A stretch of 64,000 bases of DNA, from NCBI GenBank assembly GCA_946800325.1, contig OX326956.1, forward strand, positions 48,097,052 through 48,161,051, in the 5' to 3' direction. Of this stretch, positions 1 to 14,859 are shown in pieces; the first letter of the stretch is position 1; each line of letters begins with the position of its first letter. Origin of the DNA: Luzula sylvatica (taxonomy: Eukaryota; Streptophyta; Magnoliopsida; Poales; Juncaceae). A model generated the notes under the pieces. It saw only the letters and a program-made list of their open reading frames with translations, was not told where the DNA came from and made no database searches. The position numbers were made by a program, and so were the translations under genes.

Positions 1-209
1 GACCGCGAGAAAAGGTATATACAATTTAACTTTGTACAATTAGACATAAAATAAATTCGGTTCATTTCAATTTTGTATATGTGAAAAAATGTACACAAAT
101 TGAGTAAAATTAAGCATCAAGAAGTGTACCATATACCCTAAATTTTTGTACGCTTAATTTTTGCGAATAAGCATCAGTTTAGTACAATAAGGATTAAATC
201 CTTGGCTAA

Positions 210-2845
<2,636 letters not shown>

Positions 2846-2893
2846 TATCATTTAATTGATTTTTAAATTGTTATTCAGTGTTGTTTATACAAA

Positions 2894-2899
2894 AATAAA
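2894..2899 (+). promoter_or_regulatory. Putative polyadenylation signal of the kinesin gene
   Basis: AATAAA lies 48 bp after the kinesin stop codon. It is a fair candidate, although plant signals are loose and the flanking DNA is A-rich. Confidence 0.45.
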
Positions 2900-3313
2900 T
2901 TATGAAAAGGAAAATGCATTTAATGCAGTAATTATGGTTTTGCTTGTATATCTGTATCTCTAATTCTTGTTTAGATTATTATTTTATTGTTTTAACAAAC
3001 ATTTTTAATTGTGATCTCATCTGTATTGAATTTGTGACTGTTTGGTTATATAATATATTTTCATAATTTTTCGTCTCCTTTTTCAATGAAAGCAATATAC
3101 TTTAAAATGAAATATAGACATTTGAAAAAACCCCAACGAACCGTTCAAATATTCAAGCTTTACAATTTTTCCTACCGATTACTTAATTTCAAAATAGCTA
3201 AACTATCTCTAACCTTTTTTTCAGAAACAACACAAAACCAAATCAGGCCAAAATCATAAATACTCGAGAAAAGTAAAATAAAAAACTTACAATTATGAAG
3301 CATTTAATACTAC

Positions 3314-5198
3314 TCATTCGGCTCTTAATCTGAGAATCTCTTTTGCTAAGCGCTTCCTGAAATATTCCATATGCTCCTAAATATAAAAAAATTATGAAAT
3401 TCAGTCCAATTACATAATTAATATGATAAATATATAACAGTAAATAAAAAGAACGAACCTGAGTAAAACAGAAACTTAATCCTCTACTATGGCAATCAAT
3501 GTATTTCAGCATGAACATTCCACAATCCCACCTGGTACAATATTATAAAAAATTTCAGTTAAAAATCATAATTAATTTTGAATAAATTTCAACAAGTAAT
3601 AAAAAAATATAATAAAATACCCGTTTTGTTGTAAAGGAAGTCCATTTATTGGTTCTTGGCTCCAAGAATTTAAATCGATTTCTACATTACTCTTATCCTT
3701 GAATTCATCCATTACATATTTTCCCTAAACAAAAATACATTTTCTCAGTTCTTATTCAGGGAGTAATTTGTAAAAAAACGTGTTGAAATGATTTATTATT
3801 CTTTCTTACCAATACTTCGAAAATATTATAATCCACGCCTCCAAGAGAATCCAAATATTGAAACGATTTATTTGTCACATTTATAATTGCTAAACACCAA
3901 TGAACATTTTTATGAACCGGCACAAATATCTGAAAGAAAAAATCTTAAAACATAAGTCGAACATGAGTTTCAAAAAAGGAAAACCAAATCGTAAATAAAT
4001 ATAAATTAAAGGGAAAAATTGAAAATATTACTTTGTCACAATCGATTAGGGAATATCCTAATTTCTTGTGTGTTGTCCACCTTTTGACTGATTTGTAATC
4101 ATAACCCCCTTTACCACTTATAAGCTGAAAATTAAATTTAAATTTGAAATTATTTTTAGTTAATTAAGTGTTTTGGATAATAAATATTAAAAAACCTTTT
4201 TGTAGAAAAAGGTATTGAAGAAATGGCAATTTAGAAATTTTTCTGGCTCTCTTTTTTCACGCTCTTTTAGCAATTCAAGGCACAGATTAATAACCTGAAA
4301 AGGGAAAAATTCGAAAATTTAAAAATTCGAAAAATTAGAAACCAAAATAAAAAGAAAATTGATTTAGTATAGAGAAAGAAAGTATTACCTCGTCATTTAA
4401 CCAGCCACCAGGTCTCAAGCATCGAATAATTTGTTTAGTAATTTCAATATTCGAATTCTCATGAATTACTAGAATTGTACCGCTGTATAGAAATATAAAT
4501 AAAAAAAATTATTATTCAATTTTTGAGCTTTATGGATTAAATGTATTACTGACCTGTCATGGCCATATAAAGCATCATGTACCGCCTCTTCATCTTCTCC
4601 AGTGAGAGGGAAAAATAGCTCGTATTGATTCTGAAAAAATTAATACATTATGAAGATCACAAGAATCGAGAATTTTTCAAATGGCAATGGAAGAATTTCT
4701 TACCTCTTCTTCTTCTTCCTCTTCTTCAACTAGCTCAGTTGCTTTGCGCAAAGATTGAATCTTTTCTTCATTCAATTTCACCGCCAATTGAAGAGAATTC
4801 AACTTATCATCTCTTCTTCTAGTTTCTTCAAACAATCGCTTGTAAACAGGCACGAGTTTACTTGATTCGATCGCGACGCTTCTCGCATCAGGTAGCTTTC
4901 TAGTAACAACCCTAGCATCCGATTTCGAATTTTCGTCAACCAAATTCTTGTACTGTTCAAATCCCGGTCTTGTAACCTCAGAATCACGACTGGTAGAATC
5001 CTTGCCTTCGCCGAAAACACGCGAAAAGTAAATTCCCATTGTATATATCGAACTCTTTGCACGAGAACGAAATGGAGTTAAGAAAGAAAATGGGCGAAAT
5101 TGGGACTTTTGTTTTTTTCTGGGTGGAGAGGACAAAGGGAGAGTAAGGTCGATGAAAGGTCTCTTGATGGTTCTATGGTGCTCGTAAAGTGCGCTCAT
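3314..5198 (-). CDS. Ubiquitin-like-specific protease, ESD4/ULP1 type (SUMO protease)
   Basis: Cysteine protease (peptidase family C48) expected to mature SUMO precursors and remove SUMO from conjugates, probably at the nucleus. Nine exons, in coding order: 5198-4704, 4630-4554, 4482-4389, 4294-4196, 4124-4032, 3929-3810, 3724-3621, 3531-3459 and 3376-3314, giving 405 residues. Catalytic residues by family alignment are His296 (in NVHW), Asp313 (in YLDSLGG), Gln358 (in LQQNGWDCG) and Cys364. WLNDEVINL, CHFFNTFFYKK and KEILRLRAE are also typical. The N-terminal ~165 residues are poorly conserved, with a basic PPRKKQK stretch that may be a nuclear signal and a run of Glu at the first splice. 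I chose the upstream ATG (5198) because it includes that basic motif; a second ATG in frame at 5039 is possible. Convergent with the kinesin gene, about 470 bp apart. Confidence 0.92.
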
Positions 5199-5423
5199 GG
5201 CAGGTTCGCAGTAGGGTTAGAGCTCGACGCCATTGGGGGAAGAAGAACTCGACAGACAAGATTAAAATGGAGAAGAAAGTGTACTTCTCAAATGGACCCT
5301 TTTTGGGCTTAACTGGGCTTTGAAGATTAAACCCATTTGTTAAGAAAATGTTGTGAATATTATAATGCTTATTAATCAGTTCTTTTTTTTTTGTTGAGGA
5401 TTGTAAAAGAGAGTTTATTATTT

Positions 5424-6003
5424 GGGAATTTTTCAAAAAATCCTAACTTTTCTTGATATTACTTAAAAAACCTTAACTTCTTCAAAACTCCAAAAAAAAT
5501 CTCTCCCAAACTTTTAATTTTCATCTAACCCTTATCATCAAATTCTCATCAGATTAATTTAATTAAATGACCAAATTACCCTTCAAACATTTTTTTATTA
5601 TTAATAACAATAACATTAAATAATAAATATGGAAATACAAAAATAATAAACTAAATATTAAAATTATGAAAAAAATTTGGCCCAAAATACCTCTTTATTT
5701 TTCATATTTAATTTTATTATTTTAAAAATCTCCATAAATATTTTTAACATAATACTAATTTAAAAAAACTATATGTCATATACATAATTTTAATATTTCA
5801 TTTATTATATATTTTGTCATACAAAATTAGAATTAACTAAAAAAAATAAACAACAATATAATTTTTTTTTTCTTGAAATCAATATCTTTTTAGCATTTTG
5901 TTTTAATTATTAATTGTTGTTTAAAAATTAGTTGCTAAAATAAAGTTTATGGTCGGGTTCTTTTGCAATATCAAGAAAAGTCAAGGTTTTTTTAAGATTT
6001 CCC
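5424..6003. mobile_element. Mutator-like MITE with 9-bp target duplication
   Basis: A 580-bp AT-rich element with no coding capacity. It starts GGGAATTTTTCAAAAAATCC and its right end, reverse-complemented, starts GGGAAATCTTAAAAAAACC. The inverted repeats match imperfectly over about 50 bp and share TTTTCTTGATATT. The 9-bp TTATTATTT flanks both sides (5415-5423 and 6004-6012). A 9-bp duplication is the hallmark of Mutator-like transposition. TTATTATTT is a low-complexity word, which lowers confidence a little. Confidence 0.7.
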
Positions 6004-8275
6004 TTATTATTTTTGTGAGAGGAGAGTCCAGATGAATTAGATAGAGGTCAATTAATGTGCCACTCATTTCTCCACCGAATTCTTTATATCACCTGTTAAG
6101 GATTAATTATTCAAGTGATTAACAAAAGAACATTTCACTAACAATTAATTAATATATATGCATTAATAATTCTTAAACAACATAAATTAATTATTAATGA
6201 GATATTTTTTATTAATTATTTGGATAATTAATTTTTAATAAGTAATATAGAAGATGCGGTGAAAAAAATAGGGCACGGTATAGTTTCCCAATTATATATG
6301 TCCTCACAAATTTTTTTGATGATAAATTTGTTTATAAAACAGACGGATTTTTATCTAAATTTTATCAATAAAGTCTATATATTTTTTATTTGTTTATGAT
6401 ATTTTAATATTTGTTTCTTTATATTTTATATTGTTATTATATCTGATAGGTGTTTGCTATATTTTATTAAGTACATTATTATATTTTAATAAGTACAATA
6501 TATTATCATCTGTATGTAATATATATTTTTTGTTTATATTTTAAAAAAATTCAACTGTTAATATTTTTATGTGAATGTCGACATTAACAAATTACCTACT
6601 TCTGAGTATATAATTTTTTTTAATGAAGCCAAAATTTCAAATATTTGCTCATGCACTACTTGTGAGTCAGAGTAACTGATCAAACGAAACTTGCATGACA
6701 AACTTTATACATTGGAGCATTTCTGATATTATCCACTTCTCTTTCAAAAATTCTAAAAGAAACATTTTCAAAAATAAAATTTCAAAACTAACCCATATGT
6801 ATCATTTTCAAAAACAGGTAGCATGGATATTAGGTACTTCTAGATATCCATTGATTTTTCAATTGAAATCATTTTACAAAAGTGTTAAACATGATTAAAT
6901 GAATTATATTACTTACTAACTAATAATTTTATTTAATTTAAAATTATTAATAAATAATTTATTTTTCTTTTTCATTTTACATAATAATAATTATTCTGCT
7001 TAATAAATATTTCTGCCAATAAATAATATCATTGTTGTAATAATTAATTGTTGTCAGTTCAATATACATCATTTCAACTAATAAGAAATGACTTTTTTTA
7101 CAACTAAATTAGTTCAATAAACACATTTTCTTTGCCTACGGGTTTTTCTCAAAAAAAAAAAAAAAAAAAAAAAAATCATTTTTGGATATTATTAAAAAAA
7201 AAAAATCTCCCTTTTTGGATTCTCCAAATAGAACCTCTAATCAAATTTTGTTTCAATTACCCCTATTAAATATAACTTTGGATGATGTTAAATATTTTTA
7301 GACCAAAATATTTTTTTATTTTCATATTTGATAATTAAAAAAGTAACACCAAATAATAATAAAACATATTGAAAAGAACTTGGAGATATTTAAAAATAAA
7401 ATATCACGAAACTATTAAAAAAATACATGAAAAGAGAATGAAAATAAAAACAAACAAATCATACAAACCCAAATATATTGAACTACCACGAACCAAAACA
7501 GGTCACCGCAGGAGTATTTTACCGAGCCCAGTTGTACACTTTGAAGCATTGAAGTTCGTCCGCTTTCAGCTCTAAGTTCTTCTCTTTTGGTTCTTTCTGA
7601 AAGAACAGAATGAGATTTGAGTCCTCATTTTGATGGAATCTATATATTCAAAAAATATTTTTCTACCAATATTTCACGATGTTTCTTTTAATATTGTGGT
7701 TATTTTATTATTATTTGATGTTTTTTTCATGAAAAATGAATATACATATACATATATATTCAAAAAATATTTAACATCTATAAGAGGTATTTGAAAAATA
7801 AAAAAATTGTTAGAGAATATTTTTTGGAGTATTAAAAAAAAAGGAGAATTCAAAAACATCCAAAAAAGTTAGTTTTCTTTTTCCTTTTGTTTTTGCCTCT
7901 TGGTCATTGCATGTGCATGAATAATATTGAACATTGCCATCTTCTCATTAGAAATCGTGCATTATCCATGACAAGTCACATCATTTGCGTGTAATGGTAC
8001 TCTCAAAATTCAAAAAACATATTATATATTGAGACAAAGCCTCTAGGTATTTATGTATATTCAAGGATAAGATAATATCCTACTTGCATCGAGATATTAC
8101 TAAGATACGCATGATTTTATTACTACAAAATGATTAGTGAGATATTGGATGAAATCAAAATGTCCAACATGAAGAGAGTCTTCAACAACAACCTTTTGAA
8201 TTACGAAGGAGTTCACATCCAAAATAATTAGAGTTTTTTCTTAAGAAAATTTATCTTTGTTTTGTATGGATGATA
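6004..8275. repeat. Repeat-rich segment, copy A of a tandem duplication
   Basis: This intergenic stretch is highly similar to 9838-12797 in the same orientation. Anchors include GAGAGGAGAGTCCAGATGAA near 6019 and 9903 and a conserved 67-codon open frame at 6695 and 10567. Copy A has about 180 bp near 7450-7640 that copy B lacks. An A-run at 7150-7173 and a possible degenerate inverted-repeat element at about 7150-7870 lie inside. I see no convincing gene. Confidence 0.8.
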
Positions 8276-8284
8276 TTGTATCAG

Positions 8285-8605
8285 ATCATGAAATTGTTAT
8301 TTCGATGGATAATTTCAAGCCACCAGTACCCGATGAGGCATGAGATATTTCCGCCAGTACCCGCGGAGACATCAGATATTATTGAAATCGAAGGAGAGTT
8401 TCAGGAAGCGATAGCCAACGACGGAATTGATGTATCGGACCTTGCCATACCCGAAGAAGCATCGGAGCTTCCCGTGTACGACGAGGAAACTTTGGCGCAC
8501 TCGATGTTACCGGAGGTCGAGGTGGATAATTCCGGGTTATCATCCGTCCCCGAATCACCTGATACTGAAATTTTAAAGGATATCTTGTCTCAAATGAGTT
8601 TCTGA
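8285..8605 (+). pseudogene. Truncated paralogue of the 40-kb membrane-protein gene (last exon only)
   Basis: The open frame is clearly homologous to the last exon of the gene at 40001-41033: both share RWII, the EYPMRHE/QYPMRHE motif, FPPVPAE, IEIEGEFQEA-type repeats, VDNSGLSS, PESP and a terminal QMSF. An acceptor-like TATCAG precedes the homology at 8284, so it is a genomic fragment, not a retrocopy. Exons 1 and 2 are absent: the sequence upstream is the end of the tandem repeat segment. The acidic repeat is present once here and twice in the full gene. The frame is open for 106 codons, so it could still be translated if a promoter were acquired, but I call it a broken copy. Confidence 0.75.
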
Positions 8606-8849
8606 AGATACGTTTATGATGGATTGATATGAGATTATGATTTATGACAATTTTTTAAAATTTTCGTTTGATTGTTTTGTATGTGATTTAAAAAAATTTA
8701 AAACATAGTTTTATGGGAAGTTGAAGTTTTATTGAAGAAATTAAAAATAAACTCTCGCTACCCTCCTCTGTCTTTCTCTCTCTCTCCCGCTTCCCTCCCT
8801 CTCAGACCCACCCCACGCTTCATTTCTCTCTCGCTCGGGACCACTTGAT

Positions 8850-8975
8850 GAGTAACGCCACACACTTGACGACACGGCAAACTTCATGAAGCGACGGGGA
8901 GGCAAGGGAGGACAGCCGGCGTGCCTCTTGACTGAGCACGACGAACAGCACGCCACGCACTTGACGATTCGCCTT
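8850..8975 (-). repeat. Single unit of the 95-bp satellite (reverse orientation)
   Basis: About 1.3 units of the same 95-bp repeat that forms arrays at 38.9 and 42.8 kb, on the opposite strand. It follows a CT-rich tract (8760-8840) that also matches the 39.5-39.6 kb flank. So 8285-8975 and the reverse complement of about 39480-40372 are one duplicated block. Confidence 0.85.
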
Positions 8976-8979
8976 CTTT

Positions 8980-9835
8980 GTTATTACCAGCAATGGCGAT
9001 GCCTGAGCAGCAATGGAACCCTTCTCGCAATGTGATTATTCAACCGCTTTGGACGACGAAACCCTAAATCAATGAGTTTAACGAACATGACTTTATGTGT
9101 TGCAACATTCCCTTCTTTTATTTGATGGTACATTCTGTTGACTGGTACCAGTAGTTAGCTCAGATAACTGTACCGGTAATACTGACTGACCCTTTCTATA
9201 AAAAAACGATTTACTTATGTTTAACATTTATTTATTCTTGCAATTTACTTATATTTTTTTGTTCTTTTTATGTATTTGTTTTGCGTTTAAGTTATCGTCG
9301 GATTTATTAAATTTCAGTTGTGCGATATAAGTTTTGTGACAAGAATTTGTTCAAGACGTTTATATCATGAGGTTTATATTTTATTTATTTATTTATATTT
9401 GACCAATTATTTTTTATTATAATAATCTTGTATGTTTTTATAGGCTGAATATTACTTAACAAAAACATGCACTTTATTGGTGTGCATCTTATAAGGTACA
9501 ATAATAATTATAATTATTTATCATCATTTTATTTTATTTCAGAGAAGTTTATAGAAATCCATTGACTTTGGAGTATCCATAAAACCAAATTTTAGAAATA
9601 TCCAAAAAAATTTCTTCAACCATTTCTTTTTGTGATTCATAAAGTTGTGAACATTCTTTTTTGCAAACATAATTATTACTTAAGAAATATACACACACAC
9701 ATGAGAGTTGCTAAAATGCTCAAGTGAGCATTGGACCTTTCATGTTCAAGACTTATCCATCCTTAAATTCGTTTTAATATTCGTGCAGATCATAACACAC
9801 ATGAGAGTTCTTTTTTGCAGTTTTGAAGAAGTTCA
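8980..9835. other. Intergenic, no gene seen
   Basis: AT-rich sequence after the satellite unit. I see no long ORF with family similarity and no clear repeat ends apart from short A and T runs. Confidence 0.6.
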
Positions 9836-9837
9836 GG

Positions 9838-11394
9838 TTATTTTGCGATATCAAGAAAAGTTAAGGTTTTTTTTTTTTTAATTTTCCTTATTATTTTTGT
9901 GAGAGGAGAGTCCAGATGAATTAGATAGAGCCATAGAGGTCAATTACTGTGCCACTCATTTCTCCACCTATCACCTATTAAGGATTAATTATTAATTATT
10001 CAAGTGATTAACAAAAGAACATTTCACTAATAATTAATTAATATATATTTAAAATATATATGCATTAATTATTCTTAAGCAACATAAATTAATTATTAAT
10101 GAGATATTTTTTATTAATTTTTTGGGTAATTAATTCTTAGTAAGTAATATAGAAGATGTGGTGAGAAAAAGAGGGAGCACGGTATAGTTTCTCAATTACA
10201 TATGTCCTCACAAAAAATTTCGATGATAAATTTGTTTATAAGACAGACGGATTTTTATCTAAATTTTATTAATAAAGTCTATATATTTTTTATTTGTTTA
10301 TGATATTTTAATATTTGTTTCTTTATATTTTATATTGTTATTATATCTGATATGTGTTTGCTATATTTTAGTAAGTACATTATTATATTTTAATAAGTAC
10401 AATATATTATCATCTGTATGTAATATATTTTTTTTTGTTTATATATTAAAAAAAATTCAACTGTTAATATTTTTATGTGAATGTCGACATTAACAAATTT
10501 CTTACTTCTTAGTATATAATAGCCAAAATTTCAAATATTTGCTCATGCACTACTAGCGAAACTTGCATGACAAACTTTATACATTGGAGCATTTCTGATA
10601 TTATCCACTTCTCTTTCAAAAATTCTAAAAAAAATATTTTCAAAAATAAAATTTCAAAACTAACCCATATGTATCATTTTCAAAAACAGGTAGCATGGAT
10701 ATTAGGTACTTCTAGATATCTATTGATTTTTCAATTGAAATCATTTTACAAAAGTGTTAAACATGATTAAATGAGTTATATTACTACTAAGTACTAACTA
10801 ATAATTTTTTTTTTCATTTTACATAATAATAATTATTCTGTTTAATAAATATTTCTTCCAATAAATAATATCATTGTTGTAATAATTAATTGTTGTCAGT
10901 TCAATATACATCATTTCAACTAATAAGAAATGAATTTTTTACAACTAAATTAATTAAATAAACACATTTTCTTTGTGAGTTCAATATACTTCATTTCAAT
11001 TTGGATATTTTAAAAAAAATCATTTTTGGATATTATTAAAAAAAATCTCCCTTTTTAGATTCTCCAAATAGAACCTCTAATCAAATTTTGTTTCAATTAC
11101 CCCTATAGATTAAATCTAACTTTGGATGATGTTAAATATTTTTTAGACCAAAATATTCTTTTATTTTCATATTTGATAATTAAAAAAGTAACACCAAATA
11201 ATAATAAAACGATATTGAAAAGCACTTGGAGATATTTAAAAATAAAATATCATGAAACTATTAAAAAAATACATGAAAAGAGAATGAAAATAAAAACTAT
11301 ATGTTCAAAAAATATTTTTCTACCAATATTTCACGATGTTTCTTTTAATATTGTGGCTATTTTATTATTATTTGATGTTTTTTCAATGAAAAAT

Positions 11395-11436
<42 letters not shown>

Positions 11437-11465
11437 TATTATTTGATGTTTTTTCAATGAAAAAT

Positions 11466-11546
<81 letters not shown>

Positions 11547-12493
11547 AGATAGAATCAATGGCCAACACTCATATTTGGCCAACATTGGCCAACATTTTCT
11601 TGACCATTGCATCTTACATCTGACGATCTATATCAATTTCCGCACTGACAATGTTTTCTTTAGGTTTTATGTAAAACTGGTTTGATTTATAATAAACCGG
11701 CTAAAATGAACCGGTTTTTTTGGTTTTCTGTTTTGTATTTTCTCGTGCTTCTTTCCTTGGTTCATTTGTTTCCTATTCGTCTGCAACCCTACGTAAGGAG
11801 AAGGGGAAGCTGCTTCAAGAATCCTTCACTTCGAATCTCCAGTCCATGATTCGTTTCCTCTCTGTCTGACCCTGAAAACTTCTCCTGTCCCTCCGACTCG
11901 AGTTTCTCCTGGCCGGTCATCTCTTTGCACGATCAAGCCCTAGCCTCCAGGTCATCCCTCTTCCTATCTCTTCACAATCGGGAATCGTCAGTCCAGTCTT
12001 CCGCCTTGAAGGAATGAAATAGAAATATGGGGCCGCCCCTCTCCCTCTTGTCTGTGCAAAAAATATTTATGATTTATTTAAAATTAATAAAAAATGAAGA
12101 TTTTTTTTTTTTTTTAATTATCAAATATGAAAATAGAAGGGCATTTGGTCCAAAAAAATATTTATCAAATATGAAAATAAAAGGGCATTTGATCCAAAAA
12201 ATATTTAACACCTATAGGAGGTATTTGAAAATAAAAAAATTGTTAGAGAGAATTTTTTGGAGTACGAAAAAAAAAGGAGAATTCTAAAACATCCTAACAA
12301 GTTAGTTTTCTTTTTTTTAAATTTCCTTTTGTTTTTACCTCTTGGTCATTGCATGTGCATGAATAATATTTGTTAACATTATGCCATCTTCTCATTAGAA
12401 ATCGTGCATTATCCATAACAAGTCACACATCATTTGCGTGTAATGGTTCTTTCAAAATTCAAAAAACATATTATATATTGAAACAAAGCCTCT

Positions 12494-12567
<74 letters not shown>

Positions 12568-12797
12568 GGATAAGATTATATCCTACTTGCATCGAGATAT
12601 TACTAAGATACGTCTGATTTTATTACTACAAAATGATTAGTGAGATATTAGATGAAATCGAAATGTCCAACATGTTTTTTTTTTATGAAAAGAGTCTTCA
12701 CTTCAACAACCACCTTTTGAATTACAAAGGAGTTCACATCCAAAATAATTAGTGTCTTTTCTTAAGAAAATTTATCTTTGTTTTTTACGGATGATAT
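9838..12797. repeat. Repeat-rich segment, copy B of the tandem duplication
   Basis: Direct repeat of 6004-8275, beginning inside the right inverted repeat of the 5424-6003 MITE. It is longer because of two (TA)n tracts at about 11399-11543, a unique insert to about 12060, and a further (TA)n tract at about 12498-12562. It ends at the point where copy A runs into the membrane-protein exon fragment. Confidence 0.8.
11383..12060. mobile_element. Insertion inside copy B, probable transposon
   Basis: A 35-bp stretch (TTATTATTATTTGATG through CAATGAAAAATGG) occurs twice, each followed by a (TA)n run. Then comes sequence absent from copy A. It begins with GGCCAACACTCATATTTGGC and GGCCAACATTGGCC, and ends in a GC-richer part (11780-12040) that looks like a gene 5' region (AACCCTA and CT-rich motifs). 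The same GGCCAACACTC-type sequence next to (TA)n occurs reversed at 36317-36370, so it is a dispersed element end. Class unknown. Confidence 0.5.
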
Positions 12798-13055
12798 TGT
12801 TAATAATCGGCCATCTTTTCATTAAAAATCATGTATTTGCTTGAAATGATACTCTCAAAATCCAAAAAATATTATATATTGAGACGACGTTTCTCAGTAT
12901 ATATTCAAGGATAATACCCAACTTGCATCGACAGATTACTAATATACGTGTGATGTTATTACTGGAATATTGGATGAAATCAAAAGATCTAATATGTATT
13001 TTTTTCTTTTCAAAAGAGTCTTTAACAATATTTTTTTTGAATTACAAAGGAGTAG
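12340..13055. repeat. About 400-bp unit repeated in tandem (third copy at 7.9 kb)
   Basis: 12340-12745 and 12806-13055 are diverged direct copies of each other and of 7915-8225. They share GCCATCTTCTCATTA-type, TATATATTGAGAC and GAATTACAAAGGAGT sequences. No coding potential is seen. Confidence 0.7.
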
Positions 13056-13116
13056 GAGTTTGAAATCGCACAAGTCGTGATTTTTCTCAATTCTCAATTC
13101 ACATTCGAATGTTCTA

Positions 13117-13268
13117 ATGAAACTTACATGACAAAACACGATTACTAGTAACAGAATCACATGAAACTTACATGACAAAACACGCTTACTAGTAACAGAA
13201 TCACATGAAACTTACATGACAAAACACGCTTACTAGTAAATAGAATCACATGAAACTTACATGACAAA
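13117..13268. repeat. 44-bp minisatellite, about 3.4 copies
   Basis: The unit contains AAACTTACATGACAAAACAC, TTACTAGTAA and CAGAATCACATG. Copies are nearly identical, with A/C changes and one small insertion in the third. Confidence 0.9.
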
Positions 13269-13269
13269 G

Positions 13270-13930
13270 TAAGTATATACATTTCTAATCAAAATGCAAT
13301 TTCTCATTTCATTTCACATGAATATAAATTACAAACCATTTCGTAACTATTGGAAACAATTTTTTTGAGAGGAGGGAAGAAACTGATATCAATATATTTT
13401 CCCCAACATTTTGTACGACAACAATTAATACTTCGAATTTCGAGCACCAAGTTACTTTTAAGGGAAGAATGTTGTAACACCAAATTTTCATTCAAGGGTA
13501 ATTTAGTTTTTTTGTAAATTCATTGAAATTCGCATCCAATCTTGTTTCTCTATATTTAGAGAGTTTCGATAGTATCATAGTATGTTTAGTTACAAGTTTG
13601 TCATGTTTTCAATATTTCGAATTTCGAGGACAAACGGAATGTTGTAAACATAACATCAAACTGGTGGTGGCCTCGCTTCGTTTCGGAAAATCAAATACTT
13701 TTCGTAAGAAACAGAATATAAATTATATAATATGCTTTTTGCTGTACTTTTTAGCATATTGTTCTTGATATTTCTAATTTTATGTGTATATAATATCATG
13801 AAAAGTTGTTGGATTGACGTGAATTTTTATTTCTAGAGTAATCAATCACTAATTTTTGAACAAGCGCATCAATAATTTGTATACACATGTAAAGTACTCG
13901 AGATTTTTTCAAAGAAAAAAAAAATGGTAT
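13270..13930. other. Intergenic, no gene seen
   Basis: Contains short open frames without similarity that I recognise. ATTTCGAATTTCGAG-like sequence appears at 13430 (CTTCGAATTTCGAGCACCAA) and 13615 (TTTCGAATTTCGAGGACAAA), each near a GAATGTTGTAA sequence, which suggests a small diverged duplication. Confidence 0.5.
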
Positions 13931-14855
13931 TAATTTAAGTTAATATAATGCAACCCCTTCACAAGGGCTTGACACGTGGAAGGGATTGCTTTTCAATTTG
14001 ACCCCCTTTTTTTTTCAATTTTGAGGTTTTTTTTTTGTAATTTTTATTTCACCTCATTTTTTTTCATTTTTCGATTTTGTTCCTTTATTTGATTTTAAGT
14101 TAATATAATGCAACCCCCTTCAAAAGGGCTTGACACGTGGAATGGGGTTGCTTTTCAATTTGGCCCCCTTTTTTTTTTTCCAATTTTGAGCTTTTTTTTT
14201 TTTGTAATTTTTATTTGACCTCATTTTTTTCATTTTTCGATTTTGTTCCTTATTTTGATATTCATTTTTTTTAAGTTATTGACACGTGAAAGGGGGTAGA
14301 TTTCAATTTAGTCTTTTTTTAGTTTTGAGTTTTTTTTTTTGTAATTTTTATTTGACCTCATTTTTTTTTTTCGACTTTGGTCCTTTTTTTGATATCAAAT
14401 TTTTTTTTTTACTTGCTCATTTCACACAGGTATGTATGAAATTTTGTAAGGTTAAATTTATGCGAGTTTTCAAAGAAATTTGTTATGTGACAATTATCCA
14501 TATAAATTTTGTGAGCTTTTTTTTTTTGTAATTTTTTTTTACCTCATTTTTTCCCCTTTTCCGATTTTGGTCCTATTTTTATTCCCATTTTTTTCTTATT
14601 TTCTCATTTTGCAAGGATGTGTGAAAAACATCCGCGCAAATGTTATTTACTCAAATTATATCAGAGAATAATATCCGTGATAGACTAATTTTATGAATCT
14701 TATGATTTATTGACATCATGATATTTCAAAATATGTCATGATTAAATTAATTTAGTTGAAACGCACGTGCGATAATTCTATTTAAATAAATTATATAAAA
14801 AATATGTAAAAAAATAGGTATGTTGTCCCGCGCAATTGCGCGGGGATAAAGCTAG
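13930..14855 (+). mobile_element. Non-autonomous Helitron (3' end at 14855)
   Basis: The 3' end is a perfect 18-bp palindrome (CCCGCGCAATTGCGCGGG, 14827-14844), then GATAAAG and CTAG followed by T: the hairpin-plus-CTRR signature of Helitrons. The last ~160 bp match the ends at 51934 and 59426. Inside, a 159-bp unit (GCAACCCC, TTGACACGTGG, then T-runs) is repeated from 13937 and 14096 with a decayed third copy near 14279. No Rep/helicase is encoded. The 5' boundary is not defined; 13930 is the start of the repeats, not a proven TC end. Confidence 0.75.
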
Positions 14856-14859
14856 TTGT

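Noticed and set aside
3243..3518. Minus-strand ORF covering ULP1 exon 8 and its following intron
   Set aside because: The exon part is real but the frame runs through the intron; the spliced model restores the family C-terminus KEILRLRAE.
13930..14671. Phe/Leu-rich ORFs (14286-14671)
   Set aside because: They come from T-runs in the Helitron body.
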